Shown: in pieces, positions 42,350 through 53,044 of the stretch | Position numbering within the stretch: the first letter of the stretch is position 1 | Layout of the letters: every line of letters begins with the position of its first letter | Program-made: the position numbers and the translations under genes | Assembly: GCA_963789885.1 (NCBI GenBank) | Contig: CAWBNB010000006.1 | Coordinates: forward strand, 1 to 64,000 | DNA from: DATEDA01 sp963789885 | Lineage (GTDB): Bacteria > Pseudomonadota > Gammaproteobacteria > Burkholderiales > SG8-39 | Reading direction: 5' to 3' | Length of the DNA stretch: 64,000 nt | Notes under the pieces: generated by a model | What the model was told of the DNA's origin: nothing | Databases searched by the model: none | The model's input: only the letters and a program-made list of their open reading frames with translations

Positions 42350-42951
42350 TCGTGACCAACATCGACCCGCGCTCGTAGCGCCGCGACACGAGTTGGAAGA
42401 ACAGGTGTGCCGCGTTCGCCCCGAAGGGGAGGTAGCCGAGCTCGCCGACGATCAAGAGCTTGGGCCTCGCGTAGCGCATCAGCCGCTCCTCGAGCCGGCC
42501 GTCGTTGTGCCCCTTCGCAAGCGCCGTGACCAGGGCGGTTGCCGAGACGAACAGCGTCGAGTAGCCGGGCAGGATCGCCTCGACCGAGGGCGACTGCGAG
42601 ATGGGTGTTGCCCACGCCCGGGGGCCCGAGCAGCAGCAGCGACTCGCCGTTGCCGACCCAGCGCGCGCTCGCCAGCTCCCGGATCTGCTCGGGGTCGAGC
42701 GAGAGCTGGGAATCGAAGTCGACCCCTCGAGGGTGTGCAGGAACGGGAACTTGGCGATGGAACTTGATTTGGATGCGCTGCTCGTCCTTCCGCGCGGCCT
42801 CGGCCTCGCACAGGAAGGAGGCGAGGCTCTCGCGCAGCGTGGAGTCCGACCGGGCCGCCTCGTCGAGCAGCCGGTCCAGGCCGTCGCGGATTGCGGTGAG
42901 CTTCAGGCGCGTCAACATGCGCTCCAGGGCTTCGATGTCCGGTTTGGTGTT
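42350..42951 (-). pseudogene. IS21-type istB remnant (helper ATPase), truncated and frameshifted
   Basis: Remains of the AAA+ helper protein of an IS21-family element. N-terminal MLTRLKLTAIRDGLDRLLDE and RESLASFLCEAEAARKDEQR are typical IstB, followed by LLLLGPPGVGNTHLAVALG, where the Walker A lysine is replaced by Asn. Coding continues in other frames to YARPKLLIVGELGYLPFGA and a final NNR-like stretch near 42355. Similarity then stops, and the reading runs into unrelated sequence ending by 42259. No istA transposase is adjacent and no terminal repeats were recognised. It lies between two PEP-CTERM genes, a scar of an insertion or rearrangement. Confidence 0.75.
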
Positions 42952-42986
42952 CACTCTAGATAGCGCTGCGGAATCCCACAAACAAG

Positions 42987-43010
42987 AACGCCCGCCGAGC
43001 GGCGGGCGTT
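42987..43010 (-). terminator. Terminator after the second PEP-CTERM gene
   Basis: A perfect 10-base-pair stem, AACGCCCGCC / GGCGGGCGTT, with loop GAGC lies 31 bases beyond the stop of the PEP-CTERM gene at 43042. On the minus strand it is followed by CTTGTTTG, a modest T-rich tail. Confidence 0.75.
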
Positions 43011-43041
43011 TCGATCAGAAGTCCGGTTGCAGCTTGATCGA

Positions 43042-43860
43042 TCAGGCGGCCGCGCGGCGCCGGGTCACCCAGACGCCCGACCAGCGCCAAGCCCAGCAGC
43101 AGCGCCGCATTCGGCTCCGGCACCCGACCCGGAGGCTTGTCCCCGTAGAGGGCGAGGAGCTTTACGTAGTCGTTCTCGGTCGAATAGGTCGTGGTGCCCC
43201 AAGCGGGAATGTAGGTACCGATCAACCAGTACTGCGCTGCAATGTTTGTGGGATTGACCGCAGTCGCGGTGTTGAGCGCCAAGTCGGTGTAGTGACCGAC
43301 GAAGGTCCATCCCTGGCTCGTGAGGCTGGAATAAGTGTTTCCGGCCAAGGTCGGCGTGCCCGCGCCGGTATAGGCGAGGACCGTGATGTCCGAATCGCCG
43401 CTTATGTAGCCGACGGTGACCTTGTTGAGGTCGATGGCGCTCGAAAAGCTTGAACAGGATCGAGTCGTACCTCGACTGGTTGTCCATCGCGTGCTCGGGC
43501 TGCGACCCATTCGCTTCCGTCGCCGGTGTTCGGGCCTGAGCTGCCGCCGTCTGCATTCTTCACGCCTAGCCCGCCGCTGTACGCCCCGAGGAACGCAGCC
43601 TGCAGCGTTCCGCTCAGCGAGTTGGTGCTGGTCGTGAGGCCGCCGGTGTTCGACCACGCTGACGCCGTCACCGTGGGGTTGCCGCTACCCCCGGAGAACG
43701 CGAGGCTGTTGCCCATCGAGGAACTGCAGCTCGTTCCGCAATCGGTATTGCCGGACGTGGTCCAGGTGATCTCGGCACGCGCGACCACGCTGACGGCTAA
43801 GCCACCCGCCAAGGCAGCTGCCGCGATCAGGATCCGACCGGTTCTGGATATCAGCGACAT
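43042..43860 (-). CDS. PEP-CTERM surface protein 2 (frameshifted)
   Basis: A second exosortase substrate. The signal peptide (RILIAAAALAGGLAVSVVARA) is followed by a Ser/Thr/Gly/Asn-rich body (TDCGTSCSSSMGNSLAFSGG; GYISGDSDITVLAYTGAGTP; YSSLTSQGWTFVGHYTDLAL). The end has VPEPNAALLLGLALVG and, one base out of frame, VTRRRAAA and a stop at 43042, a complete PEP-CTERM signal. Indels lie near 43085, 43445 and 43500. ATG 43860 has GGGGAGG 8 bases upstream. No functional domain recognised beyond the sorting signal. A sigma-54-type site lies just upstream. Confidence 0.85.
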
Positions 43861-43888
43861 TAAGTAGACCTCCCCACTCCTTTTAAAA

Positions 43889-43903
43889 GCAAGCGGCGCG
43901 CCA
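43889..43903 (-). promoter_or_regulatory. Sigma-54-type promoter of PEP-CTERM gene 2
   Basis: On the minus strand the site is TGGCGCG-CCGC-TTGC followed by T, a near-perfect -24/-12 element with correct spacing. Transcription would start near 43877, with a short leader that still includes the GGGGAGG ribosome site at 43869-43875. Confidence 0.78.
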
Positions 43904-43992
43904 GCGCGATTCTCACTGTGTGCCCAAAGGCTTACGCAACCGGTCGAAGTTGCGGTCGTTCCCATGTAAAGCTGGCCGACATCGGACACCGA

Positions 43993-46841
43993 TTACCGGA
44001 GCCCCAGCTCCTGTGCGAGCTTTCTAGCGTCGGCCGCCATAGCGAGGGTCGTTACCGCGCCAAGAATCGGTTCGAGCTCCTTACGCGCCTCGTCCGGCCT
44101 CCCCGCCTTGGCGAGCGCAGCAGCCAAGTGATATCGAATCTCTGTGCTCTGCGGCGCGCGCAGCCGCGCATCTCGGAGATGTCGGATCCCCTGCTCGACT
44201 TGTCCCCGCTGAACGAGGGTCCAGCCTAGGGTGTCCTGGATCGACGCATTGCTCGGCGCGAGTTCATGTGCGCGCTCGGCGTATTCCATGGCCTTCTGGG
44301 TCGCTCTGGAGGAGCAGGATGTTCGCGAGGTTGTTGAGCAGCGGTCGCGTCGTCGCCCTGTTCCCGAAGGATCTGCTCGTAGCGCGGCGCGGGCGGCCGA
44401 AAGGTTCCCGACGCGCAGATAGCCCTCGGCGAGCGCGCTGCGTGCGACTCTGTCGTCTGCGGATGCGCGCGGATCCACGACTCGAGGAACTGGATTGCCG
44501 GCCTTGACGTTGCCGGCCTGCAGCTGCGCGCCGAAGAGCCGAAGCGCGCCGTCGGTGCTCGTCTTCCTTCGCGAGCGCGGTGCGATAGCGCTCGATCGCT
44601 TCGGGGTAGTTCTTCCGCGCCATCGCAACATCGCCGAGGAGCTGATACCCGATGGCGCGATTCGGGCGCCTGGCTCGGCGATCGCCCTTGCTCGCTGCTC
44701 GGCCTTGGCGAGCTCGCCGCTCCGCAAGTCCAGCTCAACGCCGCAGGATCTGCGCCGGAAGGTAGTCGGGTCGGCCGGAGAGCGCCTTCTCGAGGCTGTA
44801 CGCCGCACCGTCGACGGTTGTTCGCCGCGAGCTGATAGCGGGCGATCTGCGTCTGCCAGGCCGGGTCGAACGCCGCGATGCGCGCCATGCGGGTGAACAC
44901 GCTCTGCGCCTGCTTGTCGTTGCCCAGTGCGAGTAGAGACGCGACCGAGCGCAGCCAGCGCGTCGAGGTTGTCGGGCGCCGCCGCGTCGATTTCCTTCGC
45001 GACCGCCGAGCGCCTTGTCCGTCGCGCCGGCAGGCGAGGTGCAGGTCGACGAGCGCGGTCCCGGCCGCGATGTGCCGCCGGTTCGCAGCCCGGGCCTTCT
45101 CGAGCCAGCGGATGGCGTCTGCGTCGCCGCCCCGCGGCCTCCTCCGCCATCGCGAGCTCGTACATCGCCTGGGCGTTCGACGGGCTGCCGCTTCAGGAGC
45201 GCCTCGAAGCGTCGCGCGCGCGGCCGCGAAGTCGCCGTCGGCGACGTCGAGCCTGCCCGAGGTTGAGCTGCGACGGCGTAAAAGCCGAGTCGGCCGCGAG
45301 CCGCCTACAGAAAGGCGGCGCGCGCGCCCTTGCGGTCGCCTGCGGCGAGACGCGCCACGCCGAGCAGGTTCAACGTGTACGCGTTGCCGGGTGCCCGCTT
45401 GACGACGGCCTCGGCGATCTCGATCGCCTGCTTCGGCTCGCCCCGGCGCATGTACAGCGCGGCGAGCGCGACGCCGCTGCGCGCGTCGCCCGGGTCCTTC
45501 TTGAACGCCTGCTGGAGGTGCTGGAGCGCGAGATCGCCCTGGCCGCCGCCCAGCAGGCTCAGGCCGAACGTCGCGTGGACCTCGGCGCGCCCCGCCGCTC
45601 TCGCTGCAGCGCCTGCTCGAGATAGTTGCCGCCAGGTTGTGCTGCCCGACGCCCATGTGGGCCGTCCCGAGGAGCGCGAGCACCTGCGGATCGTTCGGCG
45701 CCAGCTTCCTGCGCCGGCTCGAGTAGCGAGATCGCCGCGCGGTAGTCGCGCTGGCCGATCATGATCGACGCGAGCAGCCGCGGGCGCCCGACGTCGGCGG
45801 GGTCGTACGCGCGAGGTAGTCGTCCAGGTACTGGCGCGCCTTCTCGCGCTGCCCCAGGCCGTGGTGCCCCAGCCCCGCGAGAAGCAGGAGGTCCGGCGCG
45901 CGCTGCTTCAGGACGTCCCGCGGGACCTGATCGATCGCCTTCGTCAGTCTGCGACGAGCGCTCTCGCGCGGCCCGTTCTCGTCGCCGCGCTTCGCCAGGT
46001 ACAGCGGCCCGGACGTAGAGCGCGCGCGGCTCGCGCGGGCTGCTTGGCGGCGAGGTAGTCGATGTCCCGGCCGCCTCGTCGAGGCGTCCGAGGTCCATCA
46101 GCAGCGCCGCACGCGCGACTCTCGCCTCGACGATGGCGCGGATCGATCGCGAGCGCCTTCGCGAAGCCGTCCAGGGCCGCCTTCGCGTCGCCCGGCGGCC
46201 AAGCGCGAGGCGTGCCGTTGAAATGCCAGACGGCGGCGTTCTTCGGGGCGAGCGCCATCGCCTCGTCCGCGAGCTGCGACCGCGTCGGCCCGCCGCCCCT
46301 GCCGCGCGGCGAGCTCGGCGAGCGCCAGCACCGGCGGCAGATACTTCGGATCGACCGCGCGCGCGTCCTCGTAGGCCCGCCGGGCCGCCTCGTCGTCCCC
46401 CAATGCGCGGAACGACTGGCCGCGGAGCACGCAGCAGCTCCGCACGGCGACTCCGGGGGGGCGGCCTCCGGCGGGAAAGCGCTCGAGCATCGCCTGGTGC
46501 TTGCCCTGGCCAGCGAGCGCCCGGGCCATGGGGAGCGCGATCTCCGATCGACTCGACGCCGAGCTGCAAGCGCCTTCGTCAGGGCGTCCTCGGCAGCCGC
46601 GGCGTCGCCGTTCGCGAGATACGCCTTCCCGAGGAGGGTCGTGCGCCGCCAGCAGCTTCGGGTCCTGCTGCAGCGCGTTCTTCAGCTGGATGATCGCGCC
46701 GGCCGCATCGTTCCGCTCGTACCGGGCGACGGCGTCGTCGTAGAACTTCGCCGCCTGTGTCGGGGCTGCCGATGCCGCCGGCGAAGGGCGACGCGAGCGC
46801 GCCAGCGCGAGGGCGCGCGCAGCGCGAGTGAGGTTCGGCAT
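43993..46841 (-). CDS. prsT: PEP-CTERM system TPR-repeat protein PrsT (heavily frameshifted)
   Basis: Long tetratricopeptide-repeat protein of the XrtA/PEP-CTERM system, probably secreted; family members are about 900 residues and this span would give about 949. The start of the mature part, AAKFYDDAVARYERNDAAGA with IIQLKNALQQDPKLLAAH, is the family opening. TPR-like units recur throughout (ALGDDEAARRAYEDARAVDP; ALGRVS; YAERAHELAPSNASIQDTLG with WTLVQRGQVEQGIRHL), and it ends MAADARKLAQELGLR. More than ten indels interrupt it, but coding is continuous across frames. It is divergent from the polysaccharide export operon, its usual position. Confidence 0.85.
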
Positions 46842-47166
46842 GTGATGCGCGCGCAGACAGGCTCGTTCCGCGCCGACGGACAGTAGACCGCGCTCCGACG
46901 TTCTGTCGTCGTCGAGGACGTGGCCGCCGGACCGGGCAGGTCGAGATTCCTAGGCCATTGGCATATTGCGACCGGCTTCCGGCCATCTGTAAAAGATGGT
47001 GACAGCAGGGCATTGTTCCTCCCCGCCCGGGCTAGAGTGCGGGCTCGCCGATCCTTCCGGCCCACCCGCGGCCGGTAGAATTCCACGTTCGGCCCGCACT
47101 TGCTTAGAAATTTCTTGAGGTCTAATATCTTACCCATTGATTTTTCGTGGAAACAAGGGGATTAAC
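46842..47166. other. Intergenic control region between prsT and the exopolysaccharide operon
   Basis: No gene seen. The right half is AT-rich and carries a sigma-70-like pair (see separate entry). A GG...GC pair at 47091-47103 (TCGGCCCGCACTTGC) resembles a sigma-54 -24/-12 site but its spacing is one base short. CAAGGGG before the ATG at 47167 is the ribosome site. Confidence 0.5.
47100..47128 (+). promoter_or_regulatory. Candidate sigma-70 promoter of the exopolysaccharide operon
   Basis: TTGCTT at 47100-47105 and TAATAT at 47123-47128 are 17 bases apart. The -35 is weak and the -10 fair. The ATG follows about 38 bases after the -10. Confidence 0.45.
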
Positions 47167-47803
47167 ATGAGCGTTCTCGCCGCGCCACGGGAGCGTGCGC
47201 GCGGCTTCGCCGCCACGAGCTCGATCGCCGCCACCGCGCTGCTCGCCGCCTGCACCGACCCCGGACTATCCGCCCGCGCCGCGCCTCGCCGCCACGCCCG
47301 ACTACAACTACGTGATCGGGCCGCTCGATACGGTGAACATCATCGTCTGGCGGAACCCGGAGCTCTCGATGAGCGTGCCGGTGCGACCGGACGGCAAGAT
47401 CACCTTCCCGCTCGTCGAGGACCTGCCCGCCCTCGGCAAGGATCCGACGACGCTCGCGCGCGACGTCGAGAAGGCGCTCGGGAAGTACATCCGCGATCCG
47501 ATCGTGACCATCATCGTCACGAACTTCGTCGGACCGTACGACCAGACGATCCGCGTGATCGGGGAGGCGGCGAAACCGCAGACGCTCGCCTATCGCCAGC
47601 AGATGACGCTGCTCGACGTGATGATCGCGGTCGGCGGACTCACCGACTTCGCCGACGGCAACGCGGCGTCGATCTTCCGCACCGCCGAGGGCGGCAAGCT
47701 CTACAGCGTGCGCCTGAGGGATCTCGTCAAGCGCGGCCAGATCGACGCGAACGTCGACGTGAAGCCGGGCGACATTCTGATCATTCCGCAGAGCTGGTTC
47801 TAG
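47167..47803 (+). CDS. XrtA system exopolysaccharide export lipoprotein (Wza/EpsE type, one frameshift)
   Basis: Outer-membrane polysaccharide export lipoprotein that forms the exit channel. The lipoprotein signal ends in the lipobox ALLAAC (SIAATALLAACTDP). After an indel near 47267 the mature part reads LAATPDYNYVIGPLDTVNII, the polysaccharide-export domain, then PVRPDGKITFPLVEDLPALG and SLBB-type domains (IRVIGEAAKPQTLAYRQQMT, VKPGDILIIPQSWF). It is about 212 residues, short as in the XrtA-linked subfamily. First gene of the operon. Confidence 0.9.
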
Positions 47804-47864
47804 CCGGCGAGCGAGCCGGCGTCGCTTGCGTCCGCGGACGCCGGGCCGACCCAGGGATCTTCTC

Positions 47865-49426
47865 ATGGACGAACTGCTGAGACAGCTCTCGACCGCGCTT
47901 CGCGGCATGTGGCAGCGGCGCTGGTGGGGCCTCGCCATCGCCTGGGTCGGCGCCATCGCGGGCGCGGTCGCCCTGGTGCATGATGCCGGACAAGTACGAG
48001 GCCTCGGCGCGCGTGTTCGTCGACACCGACTCGATCCTGAAGCCGCTGATGCGGGGCTTGACGGTGCAGCCGAACATCCAGCAGCAGATCGCGATCGTCA
48101 CGCGGACGCTGCTCAGCCGGCCGAACATGGAGAAGCTCGTCCGCACCGACCGACCTCGACCTCGGGCTGCGGACGGCGCGCGACAAGGACAAGCTCATCG
48201 ACGACCTGCTCGATACGATCAAGATCGGCAGCGCCGGACAGAACAACCTCTACGTCGTGACGTACCGGGACCCCCAACCGGAGAAGGCGCGGCGCGTGGT
48301 GCAGAGCCTCGTGTCGATGTTCGTCGAGTCGAGCCTCGGCGACTCGCGCAAGGACGCCGACACCGCCCGCCGCTTCATCGAGGACCAGATCCAGGCCTAC
48401 GAGAAGAAGCTCGCGGAGGCCGAGAATCGCGTCAAGGAGTTCAAGCTCCGCAACATGGGGCTCATGAACACCGACGGCGGCGACTTCTTCGCCCGGATGG
48501 CGGCGCTCTCGGAGCAGATCAACAAGGCCCGCCTGGACGTGCGGGCGGCGGAGCAGTCCCGCGACGCCATGAAGCGCGAGCTGGAGAGCGCGGGATCGTC
48601 CCGCGCACCGGCACCGGGGGAGCCGCCCCCGGCGGAGGAGATCGCCGTCCCCGAGATCGACGCGCGCCTCCAGTCGCTCAAGCAGAACCTCGACGACATG
48701 CTGCGGCGCTACACCGACAAGCACCCGGACGTCGTCAACACCCGGCGCATCATCGCCGAGCTCGAGGAGCAGAAGAAGAAGGAGATCGAGGACCGCAGGC
48801 AGAAGATGAAGCCCTCGGATCGCGCGGCGGCCGGCAATCCCGTCGCGCAGCAGCTCAAGATCGCGCTCGCCGAGTCCGAGGCGAACGTCGCCTCGGTGCG
48901 CGCGCAGCTCGCCGAGTACGAAGCGCGCTTCAACCAGGCGCGCGCCAACGCCCAGCGCGTGCCCGAGATCGAGGCCGAGCTCGCGGCCCTGAACCGCGAC
49001 TACGAGGTCCAGAAGCGCAACTACGAGCAGCTCGTCTCGCGCCGCGAATCGGTCCAGCTCGCCGGGGAGCTCGACTCCACCTCCGCGGTCGTGGACTTCC
49101 GGATCATCGATCCGCCGCGCGTTTCGCCGAAGCCGGTCGCGCCGAATCGCCTGCTGCTGCTGCCGCTCGTCCTGCTCGGTGCGCTGGCGCTTGGCGCGGT
49201 CGCGAGCCTCCTCGTGAGCCTGGTGCTGCCGACGGTTCACGACGGCCGGACGCTGCGCGAGGTGAGCGGGCGGCCGGTCCTCGGGAGCGTCAGCCTGGTG
49301 CCGAATCCGGCGTTCATCCGCCGCGCCCGACTGGCCAGCTACGGTTTCGCGGGCGGCGTCTCCGCCCTGGTCGCGATCTATGGCGTCGGCATCGCGTGGC
49401 TCGCCATGCGATCGCCGGTGTCCTGA
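47865..49426 (+). CDS. XrtA system polysaccharide chain-length determinant (Wzz/GumC type, frameshifted)
   Basis: Inner-membrane co-polymerase that sets polymer length and works with the tyrosine kinase. Both membrane ends are present: N-terminal WWGLAIAWVGAIAGAVALV and C-terminal LLLLPLVLLGALALGAVASL, with a further helix near the end. Between them are the Wzz segment PDKYEASARVFVDTDSILKP, long coiled coils (EDQIQAYEKKLAEAENRVKE; AALNRDYEVQKRNYEQLVSR) and the Pro-rich linker PAPGEPPPAEE. Indels lie near 47980 and 48150. About 520 residues, typical of the XrtA-associated group. It lies 61 bases after the export gene. Confidence 0.9.
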
Positions 49427-49436
49427 GGAACGTGCA

Positions 49437-50397
49437 GTGAGCCTCATCGAACAAGCCGCCCAGCGGCTCGAGCAACTGCGCAACGCCGGCATCGACGTCG
49501 CCGACCTCAACGAAGCGTCCTGCTGCCCGGCGGATGCCGGCGGCGCGCAGCGCGCCGCCCGAAGCGCTGCTGAAGGAGCTGGAGGCACGCGCCGGCGCGA
49601 GCAAGAGGCCGGCTGCCGAGCCGCCGGCTGCGCAGCCGGCGCCCGAGGCCGAGAAGCGCGAATCGCGCCACGTGACGATCGACCTCGCGAAGGTCGCCAA
49701 GGCGGGCGTGATCACTCCGGATGCCCCGCGCTCGCAGCTCGCCGACGAGTTCCGGGTCATCAAGCGGCCGCTGCTCGCGAACGCCCTCGGCAAGTCCGCG
49801 GTCCGCGTGGAGCGCGGCAACATGATCATGGTCACGAGCGCGTTCCCGGGCGAGGGAAAGACCTTCACCGCGGCCAACCTGGCGATGAGCATCGCGATGG
49901 AGCTCGACAGCAGGGTCCTGCTCGTCGACGGCGACGTCGCGAACCCGGCGTTGCTGCCGCTGCTCGGCCTTCGCGAGTCGCAGGGCCTCATGGACGTCCT
50001 CGTCGATCCGGGTCTCCAGCTCGCCGACGTCCTGCTGCGCACCAACGTCGAGCGGCTCTCGATCCTGCCCGCCGGGAAGCACCACCGGCGCGCGACCGAG
50101 GTGCTCTCGAGCGAGGCGATGGCCCGCCTGATCGACGAGATGGCGTCGCGGTACCCGGACCGCATCGTCCTCTGGGATGCGCCGCCACTGCTACCGACGA
50201 CGGAGTCGCGCGTGCTGGCGGGATACATGGGACAGGTCCTCGTCGTGGTGGAAGCCGACCGGACCACGCACGGCTCGCTCAAGAGCGCCCTCACGCTGCT
50301 CGACGACTGCCCGGTGGTCATGACGATGCTGAACAAGGCGCGGCGAACCGACGTCGGCTCCTACTACGGCTATTACGGCAACCACCCGGATGCCTGA
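49437..50397 (+). CDS. XrtA-associated tyrosine autokinase (BY-kinase, one frameshift)
   Basis: Cytoplasmic bacterial tyrosine kinase that partners with the chain-length determinant. It starts at GTG after GAGGAA (SLIEQAAQRLEQLRNAGIDV is the family N-terminus). An indel near 49540 is followed by an Ala/Pro linker, then VTSAFPGEGKTFTAANLAMS (Walker A), VLLVDGDVANPALLPLLGL (Walker A') and IVLWDAPPLLPTTESRVL (Walker B). The C-terminus GSYYGYYGNHPDA carries the tyrosines expected to be autophosphorylated. About 320 residues. It overlaps or abuts the outer-membrane barrel gene. Confidence 0.92.
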
Positions 50398-50470
50398 TGA
50401 CCAGACGCAGGGTCCGGCCGCAGGGCCCGGCCGCCGCGGGAGGGGATTGAAGGCGGCGGAGGGCCCGGCG

Positions 50471-51999
50471 ATGCCGGTGCTCGCGCACCGGATTCGCCCG
50501 TCCGTCGCCACCCTCATGGCGGCCAGCATGTTCATTGCACCGACGGCTTCCGCTGCGGACTGGAAGTTCCAGACGTACGGCAGCGCGCGCGCCACCCTGA
50601 CGGACAACGCGAACCTCGCGCCTTCGGGTCAGGAGAAGGGCGACGCATCCTCCAGGTGACCCCGGGGATCCGATGGAGTCGCGAGGGCGCCCGGCTCAAA
50701 GTGAACGTGATCTATGCGCCGAGCGGCATCGTGTACGTGGAGGGGACGAGCAACAACCGGTTCGTCAACACGCTGTCGGCGCTCGCGAAGCTGGAGGCGG
50801 TCGAAAAGTTCTTCTTCATCGACGCTCGTGCGAGCGATCTCGCAGCAGTTTCTCTCGCCGTTCGGCCCGACCCCGACCGATCTCGGGACCGCGACGTCCA
50901 ACCGCACCAACGTGACGACCCTTGGGGTAAGCCCGTACATCCGCGGGCAGTTCGGCGCCACCGGGATGACGTATCTCGTCCGGAACGACAGCGATTGGAC
51001 GAGCGCGAGCGGTTCGGGAGGGACTACCGCGTACTACGGCAATACACGGTTGCTCGCCTCAACTCCGCGCCGACCACGGTGAGCTGGGATCTCGAGTACA
51101 ACCGCCGAAACACCAACTACTCGGGCCAGAACGGTTTTGTCAACGATATCTATCGCGGGCGACTGACTTGGAACATCGACCCGCAGTTCCGCGTGTTCGG
51201 GATCGGCGGATACGAGACCAACAACTACTCCATCACGAACCAATCGGGGCCGATCTACGGCGGCGGGCTCGAATGGCATCCAACCGAGCGCACGACGGTT
51301 GCGGGCTTCTACGAGGAGCGGTTCTTCGGGCCGTCCTGGTCGGCGAACTTCACTCACCGTCGACCGCTGTCGTTCGTGTCCCTGGTGGGATTCGTGCGCA
51401 GTCGAGCTACCCGCAGTTGGCGCAACAGGCCGCCCCCGGCAATACCGCCGCGATCCTCGACAGCACGCTCGTGTCGAGGTTTCCCGACCCGGCCGAGCGC
51501 CAGGCCGAGGTGCAGCGGCTTATCCAGACGCTCGGGCTTCCGACGTCTCTCGTCCCGCCGCAGTCGTTCTATACGCAGAGCGTGTTCGTGAACGAGCAGG
51601 TGACGTTGTCGGTCGGCCTAACCGGCGTGCGAAACACCGTGGTCTTCGCGGCGTTCACCGGCTACAGCCAGCAGATTCCCGCGACGACCAACGTCGACGG
51701 TCCAGGGCGCTTTCGCGACCGCGACCCAGATCGACCAGCGCGGCGTGAGCGGCAACTGGAATCACCGACTTACGCCGCTCACGAGCGTGAACTTCCTCGC
51801 GTCGAGGTATCAGAGCCAGGCGCGCCAGCCGACCAGCTCGGAGTCCACGACCGATCTGTTCAGCCTGAACCTGACGCGGACGCTCGGAGCCCAAGACCAA
51901 CGGCGACGCTCGGGCTTGCGCTACACGATCTTCGACACCAACGTCGGCAACGATTACCGGGAAGCGGCCGTCTTTGCCTCGGTCTTCCACACTTTCTGA
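50471..51999 (+). CDS. TIGR03016-family PEP-CTERM system outer-membrane beta-barrel (frameshifted)
   Basis: Predicted outer-membrane barrel of the XrtA exopolysaccharide system. Signal peptide (VATLMAASMFIAPTASAADW), then WKFQTYGSARATLTDNANLA and LQVTPGIRWSREG-type strands, YIRGQFGATGMTYLVRNDSD, VSWDLEYNRRNTNYSGQNGF, FGIGGYETNNYSITNQSGPI, TTVAGFYEERFFGPSWSANF and RYTIFDTNVGNDYREAAVFA, with a C-terminal Phe (VFHTF) suited to barrel insertion. Indels lie near 50650, 50835, 51050, 51370-51400 and 51705. I chose the ATG at 50471 (GGAGG 9 bases upstream); one at 50390 inside the kinase gene is possible. About 510 residues. Confidence 0.85.
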
Positions 52000-52008
52000 C
52001 GGCCTGGA

Positions 52009-53044
52009 ATGTACGAACCCTATTACGGGCTGAACGGCAAGCCGTTTCAGCTGAATCCGGATCCCGAGTTCTTCTTCGCGAGCCGCGGGCACGCGCGCGC
52101 GTACGCGTACCTGCAGTACGGCCTGCACCAGAGCGAGGGCTTCATCGTCGTCACCGGCGACGTCGGCGCCGGCAAGACGACGATCGTCCGCAGCCTGCTC
52201 CAGCGGCTCGACCCCGAGAAGGTCGTCGCGGCGCAGCTCGTCAGCACGCAGCTCGACGCGGAGGACCTGCTCCAGTCGGTCGCCGCCGCGTTCGGCATCC
52301 CGTCGCGCGCCACCGAGAAGGCGACGCTCCTCGCGCATATCGAAGCGTTCCTCGTCGCCCTCGTCCCCGAGGGCCGACGCGCGCTGCTGATCGTCGACGA
52401 GGCGCAGAACCTCACCGCGCGCGCGGTCGAGGAGCTGCGCATGCTGTCGAACTTCCAGCTCGAGAACCGCGCGCTCCTGCAGAGCTTCCTCATCGGACAG
52501 CCGGAGCTGCGCCAGGTGCTGCAGAGCGGGCAGATGCAGCAGCTCCGCCAGCGGGTGATCGCGACCTATCACCTCGGGCCGATGGACAAGGCGGAGACGC
52601 AGGGCTACGTCGAGCACCGGCTCAAGCACGTCGGCTGGCGCGGCGACCCGGAGTTCGAGCCGGCGGCGTTCGAGGCGATCCACATGTACTCGGCGGGCGT
52701 GCCGAGACGAATCAACCTCCTCTGCAACCGCGTCATGCTCGGCGGCTACCTCGGCGAGAAGCACAAGATCACCGCCGGCGGACGTGAAGTCCGTCGCCGG
52801 CGAGCTGCGCCAGGAGTTCGGGCCCGAGACGGTCGGATCGCCGCTCGTGCCCGTGTCGCTCTCGGGCAGATCGGGCGCCTCGCAGTCGATCGGCGCGTCG
52901 ACGCAAGCACGCGCGTTCGACGCCGAGATCGCGCGCCTCGAGGACCGGGTGAGCCGCCTCGAGCGCCTGATCCATTCCACCGTCAGTCTGTTGCACACGC
53001 TGATCGAGCGCGAGCAGCGGGGCAAGTCGCAGCGGAACGGATGA
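52009..53044 (+). CDS. XrtA/PEP-CTERM system-associated ATPase (TIGR03015-type, one frameshift)
   Basis: ExeA-like AAA+ ATPase. The N-terminus MYEPYYGLNGKPFQLNPDPE is the family signature, followed by Walker A VVTGDVGAGKTTIVRSLL, Walker B ALLIVDEAQNLTARAVEELR (D-E-A-Q), sensor LRQRVIATYHLGPMDKAET and SAGVPRRINLLCNRVML. An indel near 52783 leads into a C-terminal linker and coiled coil (FDAEIARLEDRVSRLERLIH). About 345 residues. It starts 9 bases after the barrel gene and overlaps wecB by four bases. Its exact role in polysaccharide export or sorting is not established. Confidence 0.9.

Noticed and set aside
47091..47103. Sigma-54-like site before the exopolysaccharide operon
   Set aside because: GG and GC are one base too close together; mentioned only as a weak alternative to the sigma-70-like pair.
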